A stretch of 64,000 nucleotides of DNA from Symsagittifera roscoffensis (taxonomy: Eukaryota; Xenacoelomorpha; Acoela; Convolutidae). Positions 1 through 10,600 of the stretch are shown here, piece by piece. Made by a program: the position numbers and the translations under genes. The notes beneath the pieces were generated by a model. It saw only the letters and a list, made by a program, of their open reading frames with translations, was not told the DNA's origin and did not search any database. The stretch covers positions 7,787,671 to 7,851,670 of the forward strand of contig NC_087064.1 in assembly GCF_963678635.1 (NCBI RefSeq), in the 5' to 3' direction. Each line of letters opens with the position of its first letter. Position 1 is the first letter of the stretch.

Positions 1-553
1 ATGATGAAAAGTAGAAATAAGCCTCGAATCAGCACAAACTCGGCTACGTGTCGGATTCGAATCGGCAATCTAGCAAATTTGAGTCTCACGCACTAACAAC
101 TCAGCCACGGATAATTAAAATCCCTAAACACTAGCCACCAATAATGCAGCTATATATGCTAATAAACAGCCAATTCGATGCAGCAAAAGTAGCACCAAAT
201 ACAAAAAGACACAATTTTGCATCTAATAAATTGGAAAGCATAACGCCAAATTATGTATAAAAACGCATTTCAAAAAATTGTGAGATACATTGAACTGGAA
301 AACTTCTGAAATCCAGCTTTTTATCATTATACTGCTAATTTGAAATAATTGACTTTCATCGGTTCATTTGATGAATTAAAAATGCATCAGCTGTGTAAAC
401 TTTTTACTGATCAAATGTCAGAGCACATATGATATTATACTGCTACCGCAAACTACCGATTCAAAAGTGGCACCAAAACTAGTATTTTATTTACGAATTA
501 ATTTGGAAAAAAAAAGAAAATTCGTACTAATACACTTTCCCTCGCAGGTGTAA
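1..553 (-). repeat. Dispersed repeat with tRNA-Met-like core (copy 1)
   Basis: This copy runs off the left window edge. Read on the minus strand, about 40-110 resembles a tRNA: an A-box-like GGCTGAGTTGTTAGTGCGTG and a B-box-like stretch. The same core recurs near 5.7, 17.4, 21.3, 21.85 and 22.4 kb. Its right end, near 534-553, is a CTCGCAGGTGTAATAA motif that also ends other copies. Shared sequence with the copy at 5.6-6.1 kb extends to about 402. The family could be a tRNA-derived SINE or a TIR/hairpin-ended DNA element that captured a tRNA-like segment. Confidence 0.6.
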
Positions 554-1760
554 TAAAGAACATTTTTTCATACATAATTTTGTATACTTCTATACGTTTT
601 TTTAATAGCAAAACAGAACGGAATTGAAAAGAAAAGCAAAAATTAGGCAAACATTGCTAAAACTAAATTGCAAAAAAAAACTTCAAAAGGTTCAATCTTT
701 ATTCAGTTTATCATTAACTCCCCCTGCGTTAAATTAGTCTAACAGCATTCAAACCACTTTATCTTAGCACTGGCTGAATTGTTTAGAAACCATTTTTTTG
801 AACTCAATTCACGACTGATATGGATTTTAAATACACATAACATCCCGAAAACGCTACTCAATGTAAACTTCAAAAAGTGGTTTACAATCAAGTTGCAACT
901 AGCTGCAATAGGAGGTTTCTGTGCATAAACCACTGCGAAAATTATTAGAAATCACAAAAAAAACATCTAAGCGTGCATTCTGAAAATTTCTGTCTAATTT
1001 CTGAAGCAGTGAAAAATAATTGAATTTGAAAAATGAAAGAATTGAGTAAACATAGGCGACACTATTCTTGGTAACATACGAGCAAGCTTAGAAGTGCCTG
1101 AAATTGTGTTTATACTTGAATTGTTTAAATTAAAACTTTGTTGAAAGCGTTAAAAAAAGTCATAACGGCCTTTAGCAGTCGGAGCAATTGATACTGAATT
1201 GCACTATGACGGCATATTTACATTATAACATTGAAACTTTTTACATTCTTATATTTCGAATCATTTTCGAAGAATTGATTTTCCCAATTTTTAAAGCACA
1301 GATCCTACCAGTGTCAAGGCTGACAAAAATCACTTTTTCGGTATCAAAAATGAAGATGAGAGCTTAAATGTGCTTCTTCGGAGGTGAATTTTAAATTCAA
1401 TGTAATCATTGTTGGAAAACTAACTACGGTGGCAAATACCTTAATACCTTATATAAGGTTAATATTAGATCTCCAACTCAGCTGAGTATACTTAAAAAGA
1501 AAAAACGCGAAATCATTGAATTGTTGCTATATAAAACAAGGTTCTTAAAACAAAACAATTTTAAAATTCAAGTAAACTACTGTTTAAAATGCCAAATCAA
1601 ATCAAAAGACAAACGAACAGTTCAAACAAGAGACACTTTGTTGATAGAATATTCTGCTCTTCAGCTTTTGCTCTGCGACAATTTTTGTTGTTTTGCCTGG
1701 ATGAACTTTTTCAGATATGCCTCAGTTACTTTCACATTCTAAAACAAAAGGGGTTTTCAG
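554..1760. other. AT-rich intergenic sequence, no gene seen
   Basis: Only short chance ORFs (under 75 codons) without recognisable domains occur here. No tRNA, inverted-repeat element or coding exon could be supported. It lies downstream of the 3' end of CDC7. Confidence 0.5.
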
Positions 1761-1766
1761 TTTATT
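1761..1766 (-). terminator. Candidate poly(A) signal of CDC7
   Basis: TTTATT on the plus strand is AATAAA on the gene strand, about 105 nt past the CDC7 stop codon. In an AT-rich genome this hexamer is common, so support is positional only. Confidence 0.35.
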
Positions 1767-1868
1767 AAGCTTTAGCTGATTTAGATAAAATTGACTTTTA
1801 TCTAAAAAAAGATCCACTCTTATTTGCAATTAATTTCCATTTTTATCAGCTTGCCAAATTTGCAAAAA

Positions 1869-3500
1869 CTATCTGATAGATATAAAAATTATTTTGATAG
1901 ATATTAAAACTACCTCAATAAAAGGATGTTTCAGTGCATCCTCAGCTGTGATGCGTGTGAAGGGATTCACGTCTAACAGTTCAATAAGAAGATGGTACAA
2001 CGAGTCCGGATAGCCCAGATCTGTTGGAGCCGCTTGCGATTCGCTGTCAGGGTCCAACGAGTCCTGCTCTGATCCGACACAGGGTTCCACGACAAAACAA
2101 CCACTCTCTAAATCTGAAGCAGACCCACTGCTCTCTGAAATAAACGCGCTATTCGGAGGGCAATCTATACCCGAACTGGACGGCTCCGTACTGTCTCTTT
2201 TTACATCTTGGCGGTGGTTGCCCCTAACAAAAGTCTGACCTGTAAAGGTCAACAAAGGGCTTTTGTGACTCAACTCTTTGTCCGAGTGGAAACATTGTGC
2301 CGCACTGCAGAACTTCTTAACTTTACCACTACAACCCGCAACTTCTACTTCCTGCTGGTAACCGCGTAACGCATTGCAAAGCGACCGCAACTTCAAACGC
2401 ACAGCTCCACAGTTGGAAATGAAATTGCGACCCATCACATTAGAGCAGTCCTGCATTAGTTTTACTCCGAAGAGAGTCGTGATTTCGGACAACGCAACAT
2501 CATCGCTGACCCTTCCATGGAAGAAGGGGAATTTCCCAGTTATGATACTCAACAAGATAACTCCAACACACCAAATGTCGATTGCAGTAGTTTGAATGGG
2601 AGTTCTCATTAGCACCTCTGGAGGTCTGAACCCCGCAGTGCCCGCTCGTCTGTTTTGTTTTAAGACAGGTTTCAAGCTAAGGTTTCCGTGGCAAATATTG
2701 CATGTTTGATGCTTTCCGAGACAGTTGCATTTATCAATTGGGTTCTTCGAACTCCTACCCGCTTTAGAGACACTTTTAGGGGATCTTTTGCTGGTCGAGG
2801 GCGTGAGATCAATCTGTTTACTTGTTCTCGGATTGAGAAAAGCTCGCCTTTGAGTCATCACAGGAGTAAGAGAGTCCCTCGGCGACTTAGAATCAGAAAC
2901 GTTTTCTTTGGTTAACTTTGGGAATTTTGAGGGCCTTTTGAAAGGAATTTCGTCCTCTGCCAGGCCAAAATCGATCAATAGGTACTTTCTTTTGGTCATT
3001 CCCGGTTGCAGTTTGCTGATCAAAAAGTTCGCCGGTTTCAGATCACGGTGAATTAGCTTTTGCTTGTGCATTGCGTCCAGTGCCTGCAAGAGATTCAAAA
3101 GATAGTCTCTAATTTCACTGACAGGAGGCGGTTTTTCAATAAACTTATTAAACTCAATGCAATCTATGTATGGAAGAATCATCAACAGATGCCCCTGCCA
3201 TCGGCATGCACGAAATAGAGTGGCAATACTCGCTGCTTTGCCCCGCAATCGCTGCAGATTTTTCAGTTCGGTGGCCTGCCTTTGTGGAGAATTGAAATTT
3301 AGAAGGTGCTTCACGGCGACTTTAACAGTCTGCAAGCCTCGCTCTTCTATTTGCAATGTCGCTAAAAAGACGTTGCTGAATGTTCCATTCCCAATAAACT
3401 TGACAAAATTCATTTTCCTGGACAATTCGGGGTCCGCTTGATTCATAACATACTCAGCTAGCTTGAGAGCATCTTCAGGTGTCGAAGGGTTTAATTGCAT
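1869..3500 (-). CDS. CDC7: CDC7 protein kinase (DDK catalytic subunit)
   Basis: CDC7 with its DBF4 partner phosphorylates MCM helicase subunits to fire replication origins in the nucleus. The frame shows a glycine loop IGNGTFSNVFLA, the lysine motif VAVKHL, catalytic loop HRDLKPANFL, DFGLAEDE, and a CxC..CxxC stretch (CNCLG..CNIC) just before AGTAGFRPPEVL and TTAIDIWCVGVI. That cysteine pattern and the two long low-complexity kinase inserts are CDC7 hallmarks. The C-terminal RITAEDALKHPFIE matches the family end. I start at Met 3498-3500 (543 aa). A further in-frame Met at 3549-3551 exists, but a strong acceptor (TTTTTTTCAG, AG at 3505-3506) lies just upstream of the chosen start, so the codons before it are probably intron. 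After HPFIE a possible donor GTAGTT (1911-1913) may mean the last residues are spliced differently. Confidence 0.9.
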   Translation of the reverse strand: MQLNPSTPEDALKLAEYVMNQADPELSRKMNFVKFIGNGTFSNVFLATLQIEERGLQTVKVAVKHLLNFNSPQRQATELKNLQRLRGKAASIATLFRACRWQGHLLMILPYIDCIEFNKFIEKPPPVSEIRDYLLNLLQALDAMHKQKLIHRDLKPANFLISKLQPGMTKRKYLLIDFGLAEDEIPFKRPSKFPKLTKENVSDSKSPRDSLTPVMTQRRAFLNPRTSKQIDLTPSTSKRSPKSVSKAGRSSKNPIDKCNCLGKHQTCNICHGNLSLKPVLKQNRRAGTAGFRPPEVLMRTPIQTTAIDIWCVGVILLSIITGKFPFFHGRVSDDVALSEITTLFGVKLMQDCSNVMGRNFISNCGAVRLKLRSLCNALRGYQQEVEVAGCSGKVKKFCSAAQCFHSDKELSHKSPLLTFTGQTFVRGNHRQDVKRDSTEPSSSGIDCPPNSAFISESSGSASDLESGCFVVEPCVGSEQDSLDPDSESQAAPTDLGYPDSLYHLLIELLDVNPFTRITAEDALKHPFIEVVLISIKIIFISIR

Positions 3501-3569
3501 AACTCTGAAAAAAACATAGATAGCTTGCCAGCAAAATATTTCCTCTTGCAATTAGGGTTTAACACTGAG

Positions 3570-3900
3570 GCGAAACTGCATGTTGCAAACGCAAGCGAGA
3601 AAACGGCAAAAAGTAGTCCCAAAAGGGTCAAGTGAAAAAAGACACGGTAAAAGCAATAAAATTCTGCTATTTACCGGAATCGAACCTTCGATCGCAAGAT
3701 TAAGGGTTACACGTCCTAGCATCTGCGCCATAACCCAGATACAAAAACACAATGCTAATGCAGCAGAATTAAACCAGATATAATGCTGATGCAGCAATAG
3801 AAAAACAAAAAAGCTCTTGCAGCAAACGTAAACAAGATATAATGCTGATGCAGCAAAAGTAAACTATCCCCAAATATAGAAACACTCAACAATCAAATTA
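3570..3900 (-). repeat. tRNA-like dispersed repeat upstream of CDC7
   Basis: The minus strand of about 3667-3740 has a B box GGTTCGATTCC and an A-box-like TATGGCGCAGATGCTAGG. The anticodon arm does not pair well, so this is not a working tRNA. The left flank (AAACGCAAGCGAGAAAACGGC near 3590) is similar to the flank of the tRNA-Met-like repeat family. A tandem TATAATGCTGATGCAGCAA motif follows at about 3778-3860. It sits immediately upstream of the CDC7 coding exon. Confidence 0.5.
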
Positions 3901-4049
3901 TCGGACTCTTACCACCCTGTTCCTAATTTAAGCCCAGTAATTAAAATTTTACTCCACCCGACTCTTGCAAAGAATCTCCCTAAAACACGACCATCAGCAT
4001 AGCTTTTGTCCCCTCCACTCTACAACTAATAGCGAAATTTTATTAGCAA

Positions 4050-4831
4050 TGGTTTAAGTCAAATGCGACCACAAAGAACTGTGCTGGCCACGGTAGATTT
4101 GTCCAAAGCCTTCGACATGTTCTGCCATCGTAAATTAATACGTCTTATATTCAATTCATGGCTTTACTGTACCAGACAATTTAAGTAAATGACTTGCAAA
4201 CTCTCTGAAAGGCATACCAGCCATCTAGCAAAGCCACTCACAGGAAATAGATCCTGAAGGAACTGTCTGTATTATTGTTGGAGTCAGTCTACAGAGACTT
4301 CAATTGTTATTCTAAAACATTAACAACACCAATCTTGGACTATAAAGAGACTTTAATTGTTGTTTTTAAAACATTAACAACACCATCTTGGACTACGCCT
4401 GTCCAGCTTGGTATCACGCGCCGAATGATACCTGCATTAAAGATACCTCCGAGTGTTTTAAGAAGAGTCCCATTGACCACATACATTCAGTGCAGACTCA
4501 AAAATCATCACGAACTATTTGCTTCCCGTTTCACCCTAAAGACTTGCTTAAAGAAAACCTCCTCAAATTTTACCATACATTATATCACCCGTCCAACCAG
4601 CTCCGTGTGAACATAAGAAACTCTTATAAAGAGGAACTAGGCCAAGTTTTATTAGAAGCAAGTAAGCTTGACTTAAACGATTTTAAACACCTTTCAACAA
4701 TATTCACACCAACAGAGTACAGAAAGCCATGGACGAAGTTTCAAAAACAGACCAGACCCTCCCGTGCTCGAATAGGGGCCGCGCCCCCTGGCGTAAATAA
4801 GATAGGATACATCCCTATATCAAAATTTTAA
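4050..4831 (+). pseudogene. Truncated non-LTR retrotransposon reverse transcriptase
   Basis: About 4050-4190 translates to a motif-A block, VLATVDLSKAFDMFCHRKL, typical of jockey/CR1-like reverse transcriptases. A later frame contains ILDYACPAWYH (about 4386-4420), the conserved block near the C-terminal end of such pol proteins, and stays open to a stop at 4829-4831. The catalytic YxDD region between the blocks is missing. A tandem duplication of about 55 bp (about 4288-4397) repeats the stretch before that block. It is a dead fragment, with frames broken between the blocks. Confidence 0.65.
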
Positions 4832-5009
4832 ATTGAATAGGATCCTTCTCTCCACACAGCACTACAGTTGATTAATTGTCCCTAAATAGGACCAACGTAA
4901 TTCCAATAGACTAAGGAATGAGAATTTGACCGATGTTGGTAAGAGCCTTCCGGACGCGCCTCAAACAACAGGCTATTCTCAACTTACGAACATAAAAGAA
5001 ATTGATTTA

Positions 5010-5400
5010 CTTAAAGCTTTTTGAATTTCTAGAACAACTTTTGACGGGCACTATCTTCGCGAAAATTAGAATAATAAGATAAATACTTTTTTTGCTGCGA
5101 AATCTGAGAATTAAATTCCAATTTCGGATCTAGAAGTCGGTCACTTTTTTCGTGACTTTCACACTTTTGCTGTTCGATAGTGGAGTTTTGCCTTCGTTTT
5201 AACAAATGAAATAAAACTTAAACGCAATCAAAAGTCAAAACGCGAAAAATTAACTGAGAGAAAACACAATTTAAGACTTTTCCTGAAAAAAATCATCGCG
5301 ACCTATATAAGATTCTGAACTCTGAACTACGTTCATCGCCTTTTAAACAGCAAACGCGAAATTACCAAAAGATACAAACAACTGACAATAGAATAGTACG
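5010..5400 (+). repeat. Dispersed repeat family B (copy 1)
   Basis: It shares TTAAAGCTTTTTGAATTTCT, TTTTGCTGTTCGATAGTGGA and a TTGCCTTCGTTTTAACAAA-like block, in the same order, with 11.93-12.30 kb and 20.55-20.93 kb, and partially with 10.2-10.4 kb. No ORF or terminal structure is evident. The rest of 4832-5587 is AT-rich with nothing recognisable. Confidence 0.5.
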
Positions 5401-5587
5401 TGTAAAATTTTCTGCAGGGCTGTTCCTATCAAGCCCCAGCGGGATACTTTTGTGCATACTCAATCATTTGAAAGATTCTTTTTTTGGTCAATGCATGGCC
5501 ATTTCACAACGAGTAGATTGTATAAACACAGCTAAAGGCGTTCAAGAGAAGAGGAGAGAAAGAGTATGAAAGAAAATAAAAATGACA

Positions 5588-6107
5588 GAGGTGAAGCTGC
5601 GCTTTGCAAGCACTAGCGAGAACACGACTAAAAGGCAACGTTATAAAGTGAAATAGGAAAGAATACAAACAAGCCTAGAATTAGTAAAACTTTATTACAA
5701 ATTGGCTTCGAAATTGCGACTTCGAGATTTGGAGTCTCACGTCTTCCCTCTCGGACACGAACGCGTAACAATCGGCAAACACTCGTCATAAATAAAGCAG
5801 CTACATACGCAAATAAATTGCCAAAGCCATGCATAAGTTGACACCAAATACAAATAGACGCAATTTTGCAAGTAACAATTTGGATTATAACAAGCTAAAG
5901 GCATCCACACTAGCTTTGCACGTAATAAATTGGAAAGAATGAAGCCACATTATATGTAAATTATACAATTCAAAAAATTGCGAGATAAATTGAGATTTTA
6001 TTATTTATGTTGGTTGAAACGAAATTTATTATTGTTATGTTGGTTGAAACAAATAGCTTTTTTTTCGGTTCATTTGATGAATTAAAAATACATTAACTGT
6101 GTAAACA
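5588..6107 (-). repeat. Dispersed repeat with diverged tRNA-like core (copy 2)
   Basis: It begins with a GGTGAAGCTGCGCTTTGCAA / CACTAGCGAGAACACGAC end (5590-5631). Its core (about 5675-5790) retains GAGTCTCACG. From 5790 to about 6107 it matches copy 1 (for example ACACCAAATACAAATAGACG, then GGTTCATTTGATGAATTAAA). The tRNA-like part is strongly decayed. Confidence 0.5.
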
Positions 6108-7379
6108 TAATTGTATTCGAAAATCGAAGCACAAGCTAACAAAAAGCCGCAAAGCTGCCACCAAAAGTGCCAACAAGATTTACGACTAAGGTTAGACACA
6201 GAGGCGAAGCAGAGCCGATACAACAAAAACATAACAAAACCTAGAAAGTCGAACAAAAAGAAATATGTTGAAAAAAAACTAAAGCAATCGAAACATTCGT
6301 ATACTCAATACAAAAAAAACTATAGGCTAAGTAAAACTTGGAGGTAGCTGTTTGATATTTTTGGAATTTGTTTTATTCATGCTGGATGAAATGGGTTACT
6401 TCAAAAATTGGACTTTGCCCGAAAACTTAGTTACTCCAATCTCCAATCCTTCATCTCAAATTTGATGGGAGTTTCTTTGAAATCAAAAAAATCAAACCAA
6501 ATAACTATGTGCTTCGAAAAATTGAAACAACTCAAAATATTCATTTTCTACGATTTACTCGGACTGAGAAAAAATTAAAATACGAATAATCATTTTTCTC
6601 CGATTAGAATTTCAACCTAGTCATCTGGCGTGCGAGACGAAAACATATACGATGGGCTATGACGATACTTTAGATAAGACATCAAAAACTATTTCGTTTT
6701 CCCTTTAATCGCCGTTTTTCCCAAAAGAGCGCTTATATTTTCGACTTGGGTTAGAAAAAAATTGACTTCGTAATATGTCACAACGCTTCGCTTGTGTTAA
6801 TTTGAAAATGAATTTTTGAGCATAGCTCATTCAAAAATGAAAGGCAGATGTTTCTGTGCAAATGATACACGCATAATAAAAGGTGTTTTGTGGCTACATG
6901 GCCATGGTTCCGAAGCAGACAACTTCAACGCTTGCAATGGGCATGAAAATGAATGCTTAAATAAATATTTATTGCATGCCTGAATTTGAACTGAAAGTTT
7001 AACAATCATCATTTCATGAGATCAAATAGCTACATCAGCATTGGGAAAATGTAGACGGCAGAAGCGTTTGGGTTGAATAAAGAAGAGACCATTACAAACT
7101 AGAGCAAGTGGATTAAAACTATTTATCCGCTATCACAAGGCAAGGAACTTCAACTCAGTCCGCTGATGCTGGCCAAAAAAGAGTCCATTGTCTTTTTCCA
7201 TGTTCTTTGTAGAAGCTGGGCTTCGAGTCATCAGTTCTGAACAAAAAACAATCAAAATTAGCTGGAATCACAAAAAAAAACCTAATTCGAATCACAAAAA
7301 AAAAACAATCCTAGTCACGTGAAAATATTAATCACCTCCCATGCTTTGGTGCTTTGGACTTCCTCAATGACATAAAGAA
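6108..7379. other. AT-rich intergenic sequence, no gene seen
   Basis: No coding exon, RNA gene or repeat boundary could be supported. The segment separates the repeat at 5.6-6.1 kb from the stop codon of the myosin gene and should include that gene's 3' UTR on the minus strand. Confidence 0.4.
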
Positions 7380-7698
7380 TTAGAATGAAACGGTCGATTG
7401 GGAGACTTGCCTTGCTACCAGCACTTGGTACGTCACTTCATTCAACATGCACTTGACGCCTTTAATGTTGGGATCGATGGAGACCTTCAACTCATGCGGC
7501 TGATTGTTTTCCTTCTCTGCCTTTCTGAATGCAGTGCACAAGTGGGCCACCAGTTCCGGGATTCTGTTCTCCAGTTTGCAGTCGTAAAGACACAACACGA
7601 TGTCGCACAGGTTCTTTGTGTGTAGAGCTATGAGCTGGTCCGGCCCACGTGTGATGGAGATCCCACATACCTGTTTAAGGTCCCAGCTCTTCTTCAAT
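7380..7698 (-). CDS. MYO1D-like: Myosin exon 12: C-terminal TH1
   Basis: GISITRGPDQLIALHTKN and IPELVAHLC align to GLSVSNGKDQLVVFHTKD and IGELVGVLV of Myo1D. The stop TAA is at 7380-7382. There is no SH3 or proline-rich tail, so this is a short-tailed class I myosin. Confidence 0.9.
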
Positions 7699-10600
7699 CT
7701 GCACAGCACGAAAAAAAGGTACAAGTATGGACATAATGACGTAACCAACAAATGACGTTAAGCGAACCGATTGCGCGGGTAACATCACAGTTCTCGGAAC
7801 TGTGATTGTTGCTGGTTTTCATCTCTGTTCAGATTAAAAAGAAACAATTTGACATCGTGGTTCAAGAATGATAGTTGGGTCCCAGGAAAAATCCAGAATG
7901 AAAGGTGAGTCCTACAATTTTTGCGAAAACTTCAACACCAAACAAATGCGAGCCATGTCGAAGATTTCAAGGTCAACAAATTTTTCTTTCAGGGAATTGA
8001 CTACAAAAAGTTGACCATAACCCAATATGCTCTGAAGAAGTAGCTTCTACTCCAAATAAACTCAACACCTGAAAAGATTTCGCCGCAATTTCTGTACGTT
8101 CACTTCTTGTTATTTTTCATCTTTGTTATGTTATAAAATTAGACCCCCTATATGTTATAAACTTAGCAAAATTAGACCTCTTGCTCTGTTGTATTCTGTT
8201 CTGTTCACGTCACAGGTATACACGTGATACCAGGGTTGGTTGAAAAACGTATAAACATTTTAAAACAGTTTTACTACAGGATGGTTTTTACCCGCTGAAT
8301 AATGAAACATGTTCATTTCGGACTTTGGGGTAATTTTTAAAAACCTACACCATGGTTTTCTTCATTGCGGATCGCATCAAATTTTGAACTCCAAATATCG
8401 GAAGCAAAAAAAATAGCTGCAAACCTTACACCTGCCGGTCAGAAGAAGCAGTTTTATAGCGGCTCACTTGTTTAAAATTTTACCGCCCTGATGTTTTATA
8501 AAACACAGCAAAAATGGCCTTGGTAGAAAACTGGGCTCTTTTTCCTTTTCACCCCCACCTCACTCAAACTTGAATTTTATGGTGTCACGAGTGGTTTTAC
8601 AAGGTTAATTATGGAGACCAAATATGTTTGTTATGGCCTAATTTGTCTGCATGTCAATTTTCACGACAATCGGACAAAGTGAAGAGTAACTTCAAATATA
8701 AAACTTTGCAGGTGGGGGAAAAGGAAAAAGAGCCGAAAACTGCTTCAAAACAGTGTTTTAAATCAGTTTTAAAAGGTGCCAAGCGTGCGAGATACTAACT
8801 TGAAGTGGTCCTTGTGGTCGAACTTGTAGATGTAGTGGTCTGTGAAGAGGAATGCTCTGATGGGTGCTTTGCCTCTCTTGCTCACTTTCCTGGCCAGACA
8901 GGAGAACAGAATCTCAGTGGACATGTCACTTTTCAGAACCTCACTGGCTGCAGACAAGTAACGCAAAGCCTCGTCGTGTTCCGTCGGCAGACCTATCACA
9001 CACACAAGTCACACTCATCCATTTTTTGCATTCTTCTAGCCAGCCAAAAACAATCAATAAGTAACCGGAATAGCCAGTCAAGCTGTCCAACTACTGTTTA
9101 CGTATCAGTATTTAGACAACCGCCTATTCAGACACTGTATTAACCAATCAGAATCGAGACAAGGAAGATATGAAATTCATTTCTTCCTTGTCTCGATTCT
9201 GATTGGTTAATACAGTGTCTGAATACGCGGTTGTCCAAATACAGAACGCACTCCGCAACTACTACAGGGACAAACAATTGAAAGAAAAAAAATATTTTTT
9301 GAATTACTGCTTGAAATCCGAATTGTGACTGAAAGAGCGTTATTTGAGTTACTTGATACGCGACCAAACTATCATACTTGAACCGATGTTGCAATAAAAA
9401 ACGTACACCTAGTTCCGATCCCAATGCGTAAGTCACTGGTCGGAGCATTTACGCAATTCATTTTCGGAAAAATTTACATTTCTTTTTGAAAATGTATCTG
9501 GAAGGATGCGTTATGGAGATCTTTTTATTGCTTGTTAGCTGCTGTTAAATTACAATTCCTTGGAGTATTACTGAATTCATTCCGTTTTAAACGCGCATCA
9601 ATTTTTTGGCGATGCTGAGATACTGTGTAAAAATTCAGGGGACAGCCGGGAATTGAACCCGGGGCCTCTCGCACCCAAAGCGAGAATCATACCACTAGAC
9701 CACTGTCCCTTACGTGCACCAATAGTGACTTTTATAAAGCCATAAAAAACCACAATAGATAGCGTCAAACGCTTCCATTTCACTTTCCTTTTAATAAATT
9801 TAACCAAACGAAAATGCAGCAACCGAAAGCTTATATGTCACAGCTCGTCATATTTAACGATACGATACTGCAAGTAATATTTGACATTTTCGATTTGTAA
9901 GGACGTAATCTGAATATCATTTAAGACATCATATAACTAACGTCTTCAACTTGCATTGGTTTAACAAGGAAACTCCTCCCATTTTGGAGTGGGTGAAGAA
10001 AAAACGTTCAATTGTATATGAATGGCTAGAGCAACACAAACGCCAAACAAATAAAAGGCCAAAATCAGCAAATAGTGGACTGTTTTTGAAGCGCTGCTTT
10101 GACCACGTAACGATGGAGAGCCTCTACGCAAATATAACCCGGCTCTTTTCCAACCCATTACTCTAATGAAGTTAAATATGCAATGAAAGAAAGAAAGTAT
10201 ATTACTTTCAACTTAAACTTTCAGCACATAGCCAATAGACAGTTGGAAAAGAGTCAATGGACGCAAATAAACAGAAAAAATACTGACTACAGTCTTTTTA
10301 AAAAAAAAATCGCACCTTTCGAATTTCAAAGAAAAAAAATAGATGGCCTTAAAGCTCTTCTAGAACTTAAATTTCTAGAACAATTTATGCTGACACTAAT
10401 CCTATAATATAAATCTTTGAGGCGAGGACAACTTAATTGTATCTTCGACATCATCAATCGTCTGTTTTTTTACGACAGCAGAACTAGTTTGAGAAGGATT
10501 TTGTTGAGGGATTATATTGAACTGATAAGTATCTTTGGGCCCAGTAACATGGACGCAATTTTTTGGCAGTGGCTGTCGGAGGAGGGGGTTGATTCTGATT

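Noticed and set aside
3667-3740. Functional tRNA gene
   Set aside because: The B box is good but the anticodon and acceptor stems do not pair; it is part of a dispersed repeat.
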